This document shows, piece by piece, positions 46,835 to 58,567 of a stretch of 64,000 nucleotides of DNA (the stretch's first letter is position 1; each line of letters opens with the position of its first letter). Origin of the DNA: Wurfbainia villosa (lineage: Eukaryota; Streptophyta; Magnoliopsida; Zingiberales; Zingiberaceae). The DNA is taken from assembly GCA_025175895.1 (NCBI GenBank), contig CM046004.1, positions 20,385,011 to 20,449,010 on the forward strand, in the 5' to 3' direction. The notes under the pieces were generated by a model. The model made no database searches. It was given only the letters and a program-made list of their open reading frames with translations, and was not told where the DNA came from. A program made the position numbers and the translations under genes.

Positions 46835-48608
46835 TGTTAGTGAAAGCCCTAGAGCCAATCATGTGATGATTGTTGTATGAACTTTATTGTATCATATTCC
46901 TATTTATAAAGGCATGGTTATTATATTTACTTGTATTGGTGCCAAATAACTAAGTATAATAACGTCCTTGAGTAGAAGGTTCTTATCTATATCAATCGAT
47001 TGGTTGAATCGATAATGAGATGATATAGAGAACACTACTCTTAATCATTCCTAGTCAAGTTTCAGGGACAATATTAATGCGTAGAGACTAGCATGTAGGT
47101 CAACCCGATGACTTGATCTCGCAAGTCATAGATATGAGATATCAAGTTGACACATGGGTATGCATTGGAGAATGTATACTGAATGACCCACCATGAAAAA
47201 GTATCATGGATTGTTATATGAGTGTCATATACTTTCTCATGTGACTATTAGTCCTTAGACATGAAGTCACCATGGTTCCCTACATAAGGAGTTGAATACT
47301 TTGGCTTTGTCAGACGTCACCCGTAAATGGGTGGACTATAAAGGCAATTACTGGGTATGTAACAAATTATGCGGAGGGATGTGAGTGATGTAGATGGGAT
47401 CTACCCCTCCTATATGATAGGAGTGACATCGTTATTCTTGATAGAGTGAGACCACGAAGTGCATGACCATGCTTAAATGAGTCAATATGAGATATTGAGC
47501 TCATTTGATTAGAGTGAGTCTACTTGGAGTTCAAGATATAGATTGTACCGAGGATGACACGATCTATGCCTCAATTGGTCAATCTAGATGTCAAGGATAG
47601 AGGGACATTGTCACATATTGTGAGAGTCACAATTAGTAGTCACAAAGGTGATGTTGGATCTCAACATTCTTGTAACTTGGGTAGCAATGATGTGTTGCTA
47701 GATACCGCTCATTGCTTATGTTCCTAAATCGGTTTAGGAGCATTGCCAATGTTACAAGAACCTATAGGGTCACATAGAAAGGGCAATTAGATGGAGATTA
47801 GGTTCATATGATGAACCATGAGGATTAGGTTCATGGGATGAACCAAATTGGATTTAGAGTAATCCAAATTAAACTAATTGAGTTAGACTCAATTTGATTC
47901 AAGTGTTGAATGAGACTAATTTAGATTTGATTCATTGAGTCAATTTAAAATAATGAATAGAGATTCATTAAATCAAATTGACTTGAATCAAGTGGTTAGA
48001 TTTGATCAACCATGGGAGATAATAGGTCAAGTTTGACTTGACTTGAGAGGGACCAATTGCCATGTCATGGTGACTTGGCATGGGGGCCGGCCAATGATGA
48101 TGTTCCACATCATCATGGACACATCATGGGGTGCCACCTCATGAAGGAGACCAAGAGCCATTGACTCTTGGAATTACATACATGCATGTAACCCCCTCCA
48201 TGGTGGCCGGCCACTTTAGTATGATTTAGTGTGTGAAGTTATTTTGTAGTAACTTCATCATCTTCTTCCTTGGATCTTCTCTCTTCCCAAGCTCTCATCC
48301 TCTCTTCTTGCCGTGGACTTCAAGGAGTGCTAGCACACTCTTAGTTGTCTTTTCTCCACCCATTGCTCATGTGGATACCAATAGAGGAGTGTACACTTGA
48401 CACTCTCGAGTTCCGGCAATCCGTTTGGACGAGCGAGATAAGCGAAGGGCGTCGCTTCAAGGGTAAACTCTTAACATGTAGATCTAGTGTAGATCTAAAG
48501 GGTTTTAACATGTACATGTATTTTTATTTACCTTCGCACGGATCCGTGGCCGACTTCTAGGGTTTCCGCAATGCAAAAAGCGGTTTTTACGGCTCGGATA
48601 GTCCAACA
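46835..48608 (+). repeat. Solo LTR H (Angela-like family)
   Basis: TGTTAGTGAAAGCCC...AGTCCAACA, 1774 bases, with target-site duplication TTGGC at 46830-46834 and 48609-48613. It is related along much of its length to the LTRs of element G (55469 and 62507) but clearly diverged. No internal region, so a product of LTR-LTR recombination. Confidence 0.88.
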
Positions 48609-49049
48609 TTGGCCACGTAAGTCCAAGTGTGTAGCCTTGGCAGTGAAAGTCCAAGTTATGGATACTTGGCATTTGGGAAGTCCAAGGGGTGGTTTGTCGG
48701 CATAAGACCAAGCGGTAGTTGTGGGATCGTAATTCGATATGTACCTTGGCGGTATAGACACCGAGAGCATGACAATAGCCGAAGGAAGCACCTAGAGGCT
48801 AGCATATGGATGAATAAGTCATGGATGACTTGGAGGGATCCGTGCATGGATGAATAAGTCATGGATGACTTGAAGGGATCCGATAGGTGTGAGGCTAGTA
48901 GAGGTGGCTAGAAGGCTTAGGTCTAGGCTAAGAGTGTCATACTTGGGTTAAATCTCATGGATGAGGTCAAGTGTCGGATGCTCAAATATGTTTTTTGAGG
49001 TTTTATCCGATGGTTGGATGCTAAAACAATTTGTGTTTGAGGTTTTACC

Positions 49050-49340
49050 CGACAACAGTCGACTGGTGGTATGTACCAATCGATTGGTGAGATTTGACTG
49101 TTGTTTGACTGCGTCGTATGCCACGGCAGTGGACTGCCATGGAGGGCAGTCGACTGCTGGTCAAGGACGCGGGCATAGAAGCTCCTGTAGTCGATTGGGA
49201 AGTCGACTGTTGAGGGAGGAGTCGACTGCTAGGGTTTGCTAGTCGAGTGATGAGTTATCCGTTGGAATTTTTCCAACGTAGATCAAGTCATTGTGAGACA
49301 ACGACTATACGAGTAGTTGACTGATGGTCATGATCTGTCG
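49050..49340 (+). promoter_or_regulatory. CAGTCGACTG array, element F LTR
   Basis: Several full or near copies (for example near 49056, 49145) and GTCGACTG variants, upstream of CATAAAAGG. Same position as in A, B, C and D. Confidence 0.62.
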
Positions 49341-49809
49341 ATTGCTAGGCGCAGAATCATCCCGAGACAAGCATAAAAGGAGAATCTTGGGGAGGATTTC
49401 CATAGCGATATTTGGGGAGATTTTGGAGGGGAATTGCTGCTGCATTCCAGACCATCAAGAGGAAACCAAAGCAAGCAACAAGCAAGTGTTCAAAGCCATT
49501 TGTTATAATGTTTTCTTTATGTATTTCATTTAATCTTTGTATTTGCCTGTACATTTTTGTATTACTTTTGTAATTGCTTATACAAGGTTTCTCCACCTCA
49601 AACGTGTTGTCGAGAAGGAGTTTAGTTAGTGGTGTGTTCATCACTAGAGCTCGCCCCATGGAGTAGGAACCCTAAGGTTCCGAACCACGTATATCGCATG
49701 TCTATTGTGTGTGTTTGTGTATTCGTCTTTGTATTCACATTTGTATATTATATTTTTGCTGTGCTAACGTTATAGATTAATGAACGAATTCCAACGAACA
49801 ATGCACACG

Positions 49810-49833
49810 GGCTATTCAACACCCCTTCTAGTC
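49810..49833 (+). promoter_or_regulatory. U5 hairpin, element F LTR
   Basis: GGCTA (49810-49814) against TAGTC (49829-49833). The second pair is G-U in RNA, so the stem is kept though the sequence differs from A and B. Confidence 0.5.
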
Positions 49834-49854
49834 GGGTCATGAACCTCCAACAAG

Positions 49855-49867
49855 TGGTATCAGAGCG
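49855..49867 (+). other. Primer-binding site (tRNA-Met), element F
   Basis: TGGTATCAGAGCG two bases after the LTR end. Confidence 0.9.
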
Positions 49868-49909
49868 AGGAAATTACCGTTGAACTCATTGCCGCGATAA
49901 ACCAATCAA

Positions 49910-51550
49910 ATGGCCGACATCAATATCCATCCACCGAAATTTGAAGGAAACTTTTCTTGGTGGAAGAAAAGGATGGAGGTATATTTCGAAACTGATTTCG
50001 ATATGATGCTAACAATTGAAGATGGTTTTGAAGTGCCTAGGGATGAAGAAGGCAAGCTAATTGAAAAATCAAGATGGATCGAGGAGCAACGACAACAATT
50101 TAAGATAATCGTTAAGGTAATGAAAATGTTAATAAATATAATACTTTACGATATTTTGTCCAAGCTAGGTGAATATCGAGATGCTAATGATCTATGGAAC
50201 AAGTTGGTTAAGTTCCATGAAGAGCCCACACCGGTCCATGGTGAGGAAGAAGAGGAGTGCTCATCCTCTCATGCTCAAGAAGAAGCAAGTTCATCCTCAC
50301 AAGTCCATGAGGATTCGGAAGTTGAGAAGGAATCAACATCTGAGGATGTTGATGAATTGGAGGAAACCTCCACCTCTAGAATTGAGGAGGAGGAGAGATC
50401 TTCCATCCCGGAGCAAGAACAAGAAGAAGCATATACATCCGGGAGAAGTGAAAGACAAGAAGAAAATTCCCTAGGTAACTCATGCATTTTAGTCAAAAAT
50501 AAAGATCACATCATTTTCTTTGAGTGTAGGGAAGCCAGACATTACAAGAGCAAATGCCCAAAATTGGCTAAGGAGAAAGTGTCAGTGCCAAAAGTTGAAG
50601 TAAAATTAAAGGATGCCGGAGTCCTCACTAGGAAAAGCAAAGAGTACATTGTGTGCTTCAAATGCAACCAAAGGGGACACTACCGAAGCCAATGCCCTAG
50701 GGGGAAGAAGAAAACCCAAGAAGGTGCTACACAAGTAGGGGGAGCTTCCAAAGCATACCCTAAGGTATATTGTAATGCATCTTCTAGTTCTAAGTTTAAA
50801 AAGCATGCAAGAAATTATTTTAATTCACTTTCTATTTCCCATGAACATAAGCATGCTAGTAGGAATAAATACTATTGTTTAGGTGCCAAGTATGTAGATT
50901 TAACTAAGAGCAAACCTAGGAATAATAACTCTAGACCCATTCTACCTAGGGAGTCGATTAGGAAGATAGAGAACCACCTAGGCATTAATCCCAAGAATCA
51001 TAGACATATGCCTAGGAAGAGTCCTTCCCAAAAGATCAATGAAAAATCAAAATTGGGTAAATTAGAATTAGAAAACCAAGCCTTGAGGTCAAGGCTTAAA
51101 AAATTAGAAAAGACCCTTAGGAAGATGCAAAATCAAATTCAAGGGTCTAATGGTCAAAATCTAGGTTCTAGGGGGCAAGAACCAAAAAGGTGGAAGAAAG
51201 GTTTGGGTCACAAACCTAACTCCAAGAAGACCTTTCACCATGTTCCATTCGATTATGGAACCATATCTAGGTCTAGGAAAACCAATGTTAATAGGGAAGT
51301 CATCCCTAAGGCTAACCATGGTGTGTGTCTAGTGGCCAAGGGTTCTATAAATCCTAGCAAGACCACTAAGAAGGTTACTAGGGAGGCAATCCCTAAGGTT
51401 AACCTTGACAAGAGCCAAATAACTAAGGCTTCAAAGCCAAAAAGGGTCATTAGGAAGGTATCTAGGGAAGTTATCCCTAGTGAATACCTTGTTAATCGAA
51501 GGAGCTCCAAAAGGTTTTAGGTTCCTAGGAGCATGATTGATTCATGCTAG
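49910..51550 (+). pseudogene. gag polyprotein, element F
   Basis: A 536-codon open frame from ATG 49910 to TAG 51518-51520. The aligned A and C proteins have Trp there, so the native end was probably the TAG at 51548-51550. The N-terminus (NIHPPKFEGNFSWWKKRMEVYFE) is close to A and C gag, but the middle capsid part is shorter. Two zinc-knuckle positions: the first is degenerate (FFEC...HYKSKC, lacking the first Cys), the second intact (CFKCNQRGHYRSQC, 50654-50695). Acidic Ser/Glu-rich and basic regions and a coiled-coil-like stretch (about 51050-51140) follow. This is the most nearly intact gag of the window. No pol follows before the Athila LTR. Confidence 0.88.
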
Positions 51551-51559
51551 ATGGGTTAG

Positions 51560-52929
51560 TGATGCACGCGATCGCGACCTTAAATCTCGCGACGGAGGCT
51601 GTCGAGTACTCGAAGCGTGCGCTCGCGCTCTATGCCTGCAAGTGCATGGATGTCATCAAGTAATAAAAGATTATCGATCCCACAGGGACTGGGATTTGAA
51701 TATTGATATGTCGAGTGGTTGAAATTGTTCAGAAATAAAATTCTAAGAGGTTTAAACTTGTGAGGGTTGTCTGTGGACTATACTCTATACGGTGTCACAC
51801 GGAGGAAGAAGGGAGCGTGCCGAGGTCTTCAAAGGTGATTCTAGGACTTTGGTTTCGCTCGTGTATCACAAAATAATACTGTCAATTGGCATTGTCTAGA
51901 CGTTTAGCTATGGTTTTGTGGAAGAGACATCATACACTCTCTCGATGAGCCACCGCATTTACCGGGAGCTATCTCCGCCTAAAAGGATAGGATAGACGGT
52001 ACGAGGATGTCGAATCAATCCCTACGATGAACCATTTCCGGTTCAATCGTATCCTTCTACCCACGATTACAGGAGATTAGGTTTACCCCTAGGTTCCTTG
52101 TATAAAATCCCCTAAATCTTAGATATGAGGGCTGTCACTCCTCGTATCATCTAAGCGCAGTAGGTAGAAAACCAAACACGCATAGATATAGTATAAACAA
52201 CTTCCAATCGCCAAATTAAATTCAAAGATAGAATCTAACATGAACCAACATGTAATGTGCACACAAGCTACTCCCTAATCCTAGAATCAAAAGAACTACT
52301 CCATGTATATAAAGGAGGAATCACAAAGCATGTACATGTTCGAATATATCAGAGATAAAATGCAGGAACAAAATATAACAATGCTTTCATGGTCTTCTCT
52401 CCGGCGTTGAAGTGCAAAGCGTGGACCTTTGGCGGCTTTTCCCCTCCCCGTTGCGAGTTCTTGAAGCTTTTTAAGGCTTTGGTGTGCCGTCCTAGCCGTC
52501 GTGCCTCTCCCATAGGGTTTGGGCGGAGCCATCCTTATATAGACACCACCTCGGACCGCTATAAAATCCGAAAAAGCCGTAGTCGTGCAAATCTGGCGGC
52601 CGCTACACGACCATGTGTTTCCACATGACCAGGCCATGTGCGGCCATAGGGTGGCTGATCTCACCCATTGGACACGGCCGTGTGTAGCCACACTCCTTGG
52701 TTTTGTCCCACTCTGCGTCTAGCTGCAAAATGTCCTTCTTTTGCTCTGAAAGTGCACCTTTTTCACCCGAAATGCTAACCTACACACAAAAGTACAAAGA
52801 GCAGACCTCCGAACCAGAAAATAGGAAATGTGTGCAAAATAGAGTGACATATGCATGAAAACTAACATAAAACCTAATGAGATGTGAGCGAAAACTACTC
52901 CTGAAACCCTATATGTTTTGCTCACACCA
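51560..52929 (-). repeat. Athila-like Gypsy element, 3' LTR
   Basis: Minus strand begins TGGTGTGAGC after a GTGTGGGGGAAG purine tract (plus 52930-52945). Contains CTATATAAG (plus 52534-52542) as TATA and an ACACGGCCGTGT palindrome (about 52674). On the plus strand ATCGATCCCACAGGGACTGGG occurs near 51674. These, and the TTAAGTGTGGGGGAAG tract, are typical of Athila LTR junctions. Inserted in element F just after its gag. Confidence 0.75.
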
Positions 52930-53834
52930 CTTCCCCCACACTTAAATCTTTGCTTTTCCTCAAGCAAACCTTAGTGCCATGAAATATATAAAAAAAAAAT
53001 TGTTTCATACTTAGAATGTTAATTAAATTTATCAAGTGGTATTTACAATCAAAGAAAAATAAATATGTTTTAGAAATTCACTAAGTTAGCTCCTTATGCT
53101 TGTGCTAAGCGAATCATTCTTAGGGGATGCTCATTCCATGGTGAGTTAAGTCATCACCCCATGGCTTTCCTAAGGTTTCCGGCTCTTAGGCACTTACCTG
53201 CCCAAAGCGAGAGTCGTTCCCTAGATCTAGCATAAAGTCTCAAAGGCATGCTCAGTATTGAGAGAAATTGGTAGGTGTTTCCCCAGTAACCTAACTCGGT
53301 CTCAAAGGGGCACCTAGCCATCTCCACCCACGACAACTATTTTTTGATCCCTCATAATCTTCTCTCTCTCTCTCCTTTTTTTATTTTTTTTCTTTTTCTT
53401 TATTCTTTTTTCATCTTTTTCTCTTTCTCACTTTTTTTTTCTTCTCACTGGGATTTTGATTTTTCCAAATGGGCTTACATAATCTGAACATCTCCATTAA
53501 CTAAAATGCTAAACCTAGAGTCACCTATGGATTCCAAAGTACTAGACTACTGAGATGAATCATAACTAGGTATGTACTAGATTATCCCTTTCAGAATGTT
53601 CGACATGTGTAAGTGTAAAAATAAAGCTAACCAGTGTAAGTCTAGAACATTCATTAGAGCGAATAAAATAAAATACCATGAGATAAATGAAGTACCTATG
53701 GGAACAACTCATGTAAGAAACTTTTTAAAAATACTACTGAGGCAGCTTTACAGATAACAAAAACTAAGTACTGTAGGAAACTCAACAACCCATGCATGAA
53801 TAAATGAATGAAAATATAGGAAAAGAAACTACTG
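52930..53834 (-). other. Athila-like element 3' non-coding region
   Basis: Polypurine tract complement at 52930-52945, a TGCTTTTCCTCAAGCAA segment typical of this lineage, then a CT-rich tract (53365-53450). No gene. Confidence 0.6.
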
Positions 53835-55455
53835 CTAGGAAACAAACAAAATAAACTTTGGGGTCCTCCCCCCAGACTTAAATGAAAATATACCTCTAGT
53901 ATGGTGGACGAGGTGGAAAGTCTGGGAGCCTCGACATCTTGGGATCCTGGGAGAACCTGTTGCTGAGCTGTTGATGCAAAATATACATGTGGTCGATCTG
54001 GGAGCTGGTGGATGCAACGGCTGCTCGGTGGTCCTCCCTGGCCCACTGTGCCTGTTGGGCATGCATGTGCTGCCGCATCTCCTGGCGGTAGGCGACTTCA
54101 TCCTGGTAACGAGCAGCCTCCTCTTGAAAGTATATGGGGGCCTCGTCATAGAACTCCTTAGCCCGCTGGAAGTTCTCCCAAAAGCCCTAGAACTCTGCCT
54201 GCGTGTAGGCGCTCTACTCCTCCCATCGCTGCCTCTATGTCTGCTGCTCGGTGTATATATCGTCGAGGCGCGATCGGAACTCCGAGAAATCATAGGCCGA
54301 TGTACCTGCATCCTGCTCAAAGGTGGAAAAATGTGGTGGTACAGGTGCAGACACATGTCGGCGTGGACTAGGTGGGCTCCCATGGATGTGTGGACTGGAG
54401 GGAGAGTGATGTAAAGGGGGAGAGATGGGCACCGATGTGGGTGGTCCCTCATGTGGAGGGGACTCCACTATCAGGTCCAAGAGCCAATTGGCACGTGTAG
54501 TGATGGTGGTATGATCAGGGTCGGGGAGCCTAAGGGCCGTCAGATTTTTCCTTGCAAAGCATAAGGAGTGTCATTCTCTCCCAATCATCTTCATGGTCAT
54601 GCACAATTCTAGGTCGATCCTAAGGCTCCCTTCTATACTCTCTAATGCAGGGTAATCACACCCCATCCTATAGAAAATGTGGGTAAGTAGGCCCCCCACA
54701 TTAATATCCTCGTGCTGCTTTGCCCATCTTCACTAAGTGTCTGATGAAGTGGGACCCTACATCGATGCTACTCCTTTCTTGTAGCATGTCCCAGAGGCAA
54801 AGCAGCTCGCTAGCTCTAACTACACCATCACTCTCCCCATGACCAAATATAGTACTGGCCATGATGCGGTGAAGGTATCGGAAGACGAGGTTTTGGAGGT
54901 GCGACGCTTTGGCCCTAAAAGGGTCATAAGTGTGCTCCCCCGTCAACTCGGTCCAAAATACCCGAGCGTTGAACCCAATAGGGATTCTTCTCTCCCCCCA
55001 CTCGGCAAGCCAAAGCATGAGTTCCATTGGTGAAGGGTCCACTGATGCTCAATGTTAAAAATCCTAAAAGTTATCCTACCCTCTTCGCTCTCTCTACCCA
55101 TTAAAAATTCCGCCTCTAAGGAACTCAAAAATTCTAGAACTATCCTAGGGTAGGTTGGGTGCCTTATTCCCATCATCTCTTCCCACCCCATTTTTGTAAA
55201 TAGGGCTTGAATATCACCCAACAACCCTAAAGACTCTAGCAAATCTTCATCTAAGTACCTAGTAGCAATGAGTTTATGAGTAGAAAGAATATTATATATT
55301 TCTCTATGTTCATTATTGCAAAAAAGAAGAGTGAGTAGGGCATTACCCTCCTCCGGAGCTTGAGGGACGTCGGCTCTCCTTGTTCGTTGCTCCGAAGCAC
55401 TGGATCGAGGTGCTACATGCTTGGTCCTCCACATTCTTGCTTCTTTTGGCTTCAT
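53835..55455 (-). pseudogene. Athila ORF1-like protein (post-pol ORF)
   Basis: Minus strand, in several frames. The N-terminal part (55455-54943) has YLDEDLLESLGLLGDIQALFTKMGWEEM, PTYPRIVLEFLSSLEAEF and ITFRIFNIEHQWTLHQWNSCFGLPSGG. The next frame (55042-54701) has RYLHRIMASTIFGHGESDGVVRASELLCLWDML and DVGSHFIRHLVK. Both are hallmarks of the Athila ORF-1 family. A Pro-rich and Gln-rich tail continues in other frames to about 53835. At least two frameshifts. The upstream (5') part is cut at 55468 by element G. Confidence 0.85.
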
Positions 55456-55468
55456 TTGAGGTTAAAAG

Positions 55469-57336
55469 TGTTAGTTATAGCCCTAGAACCAATCATGTGA
55501 TGGTTGAATAGGGAACATTTTGTATCATATTCTATAAAGGCAAAGGATTGGTTATTATATTTACGTCTTGCTTGTGCCAGCTAAATTAAATATAATAATG
55601 CCCTAGAAAAGTAGGTTCTTATCTACAGCACATCAATTGGAAGAATTGATTATGAGAGGTTGTAGAGAACACTTTCCTAAATGTTCCTAGTCAAGTATTA
55701 ATATGCAAGGGCAATATTAATACATAAAGACTAATATGTAGGTCAATTGATGACTTGATCTCGCAAGTCATGGATATATGATATCAAGTTGACATATGGG
55801 TATATATTAGAGAATATATACTGAACTGACCCGCCATGAGAAAGTTTCATGGATCGTCATATGAGTGTCATAAACTTTCTCATGTGACTATTGGTATGAA
55901 TAGTCCTCAAACCTGAAGTCACTACGGTTCCCTACATAAGGAGTTATGTACTTTGGTATCGTCAAACGTCACCCGTAATAGGGTGGACCATAAAGGCGAT
56001 TACTGGGTATATAACAAATTATGCGGAGGGATGTGAGTGATGTAGATGAGATCTATCCCTCCCATATGACGGGAGTGATATCTGTGGGCCCCTTGATTGA
56101 GTAGAACTACTAAAACGCATGGCCATGCTCGAATGAGTCAATATGAGATATTGAGCTAATTTGTTTGAGTTAGTTTACTCAGGGATCAAGAAACACATAG
56201 ATTGATCGAGGATGACACGGTCTATGCCTCATTGGTCAATCTGATATCAAGGATAGAAGGACACGGTCATACATTATAGTAGTCACGGAAAGGTTAGTCG
56301 AATCTTGACTTATTTCGTAACTTGGGTAGCAATGATGTATTGTTAGATGCCGCTCATTGCTTGTGTATCTAAAAGAGTTTAGATCCACTGCCAACGTTAT
56401 GAGAGCCTATAGGGTCACACACAAAGAGCATGATGATTAGAAGAATTAGTGCATTCTAGTTTGACTAGAATAATTTGGGAATAAGCTTAAGTACAAAATG
56501 GTTTTTGGACTTTAAGCTAAATGAGAATTTTAGCTTATTGATTTAATGAGATTAATATGCTAAGCTTATTAATTTAATAAGATTAAATAAATATGTTATC
56601 ATGATAACCTAAGCTTAATTGATTTAATAAGATTAATTCAATATGTTACCTTATTGATTTAATGAGATTAATTCAATATGATAACATAAGCTTATTGAAT
56701 TAATAAGATTAATTCAACATGCATGAATGCCACATAAGCATGCCACCTAAGCATGCCACATAAGCATGCCACCTAAGCTTGATGAGGTGGAAGGAGACAA
56801 AGGGTTTTGACCTTTGGAATTTCTCCACATGTGCAATTGATTGCATTGAATGTGATAGGAGGTGAAAGGTTTTTCCAATCCTATAAAACACTCCATGGGG
56901 TGGCCGGCCATAGGGGGTGGAAGCTTGAGGCTTGGAGAGAGATTGATGGTGAGAGGCTTTGGTTGTGTGGCTTTTGTGAGTGTAGGCTAGCAAGAAGAGT
57001 GGTCTTCTTCTTCCTTTCTCTTTTTCCCTACCTTCCACTCCTTTAGGGACTTCTCTAGCAAGAAGTAAAGGAGAGCTCTTCTAGTTTCTTTTGTGAGACA
57101 AGAGCTTGCTCGTGTGGATACATATAGAGGCACGGACATTTGAACGTGCTAAAAGATCCAACAAACCCAAGGAGAAGCGGGATTAAAAAGGGCACGCAAC
57201 AAAGGTAATATTCTCCTATAAGATAGGTTTTGAGAAATTTATTTTTTTGTACGAGGTTTTCTTTCGCAAGGATCACTTGGAAGGGATCCTATTTTTCCAT
57301 TGCGCATATGCTATTTTGCATAAAAAAATCCCTACA
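55469..57336 (+). repeat. Element G, 5' LTR
   Basis: TGTTAGTTATAGCC...ATCCCTACA, 1868 bases. TATA is TATAAAAC (56882-56889). U3 holds five ~38-base TTATTGATTTAATGAGATTAA repeats (56530-56720) and a 13-base CATGCCACCTAAG repeat (56727-56777). It differs from the 3' LTR at about 14 positions over the first 1.25 kb by eye, mostly transitions. Frames in it are shadows. Confidence 0.93.
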
Positions 57337-57337
57337 G

Positions 57338-57350
57338 TGGTATCAGAGCC
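57338..57350 (+). other. Primer-binding site (tRNA-Met), element G
   Basis: TGGTATCAGAGCC one base after the LTR end. Confidence 0.92.
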
Positions 57351-58567
57351 ACTTGCGAAAGATCGTATAAAAATAGGTTTTCTCTATTTTATATATGATA
57401 TAGAAGTAGGATAAATTTTATTATGAGTTGATAATTGCATTAGCAATTTTTCAAACATAATAAAATATCCTATGTCTTTTAAAAGTTAAAATTGACATGG
57501 TGCATGGTTATGGCCTAGTCCCAAAAAGTTTGTGAATGTGTGTGTTGTAATTCTTAATACGACCTGCGTGTCGTGCCTTTCTCCTAAAATTCTTGTTGTA
57601 AAATTAGTTTTAGACTCGAATGTAACTCGAGTATTTCTCCTTTTGTAATATACAAAATAAAGATGGAGGGTCCAATGGAAGATGACGTTACAAGGAGGAA
57701 GTCAACAACACAAGACAACCAAAAGGAAGCACTTGGGAGAAGATGCTATCCCTAGGTTGACCAATCAATCTTTTCATTGGCTTGAGAAGATTGTAGAATA
57801 AGGGTCATAACCATGACACGCTTAGTTTAATATGTATGTGATGCATGTTAATTTAGCTTATATGTGATGTATGCTAATATGTATGTGATGCATGTTTAAG
57901 TTTATTTCTTAATAAGTCAAAAAAAACGATATGCCTACCAAAGTTTGGTACTCACTACTTCCTCGATCATTTGTTGTTGGGTTTGCCAAAGCAAAGCAAT
58001 GCATTTTATCTTGGAAGAGTATGAGTGGACAATCGTGATGTCCCGCTATCAAACTTGGTTAAGACTTAATTAAGTTTTTCTTAATTAATTAAGAAAGTAG
58101 AGGTATATATTAGCTTTGAACATAAGTTTTAAAAATTAGTTTTGTGTGATTTCCGAACATCAGCTTTGTCTTAGAAAGTGGTCGTTGCTCCGATATCAAA
58201 GAAGGCCTCTGTGCCTCGCCACGGCCTGGAAGCTGGTTTAGGAATAAGCACTAAACTAATCTAAACTTAACCAAAGCTATTAAAGAGTTACATCAGATGT
58301 AATTGGCAAAAGATTGCCTACCTAATCATACTACGTCTTGGGCGATTAGCCAAAACTAACTCAAGATGAAGTATGATGTGGATCTTTATCCCATATAAAT
58401 TTATAGCTAAATAGAAGCTAATGATATAAGCAAAATGTGTTTGCCTACATCAATGATTAGCTCATATCAAAGCTATGAGAATTTAGTGGGAACCTCATTT
58501 AATTAAAGGCCTAATTAAATGACTTAGGTATGATACTTAATTTTGCATTTTAATGTTGTAGATCACC
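57351..58567 (+). other. Element G 5' leader
   Basis: No coding motif. TATGTGATGCATG repeats near 57835-57895. The ~60-base block 58175-58237 (GTGGTCGTTGCTCCGAT...GCCTCGCCACGGCCTGGAAG) recurs, inverted, in element D at 19483-19545. Confidence 0.6.

Larger units (their letters stand above)
46507..49852 (+). repeat. Element F, 5' LTR, split by solo LTR H
   Basis: Begins TGTTGGTGCAATCG like family B and ends CTCCAACA before a tRNA-Met site. Without H it is about 1.57 kb. U3 has AAGTCCAAGTGTGTAGCCTTGG repeats (46597-46830 and 48615-48710), then a palindrome array (49050-49340), CATAAAAGG as TATA (49372-49380) and the U5 hairpin (49810-49833). Confidence 0.88.

Noticed and set aside
52296..52691. 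131-codon minus-strand frame
   Set aside because: Lies in the Athila-like LTR across its TATA box and the ACACGGCCGTGT palindrome; no domain recognised.
53971..54414. 147-codon plus-strand hydrophobic frame
   Set aside because: Antisense of the Pro/Ser-rich tail of the Athila ORF1-like pseudogene.
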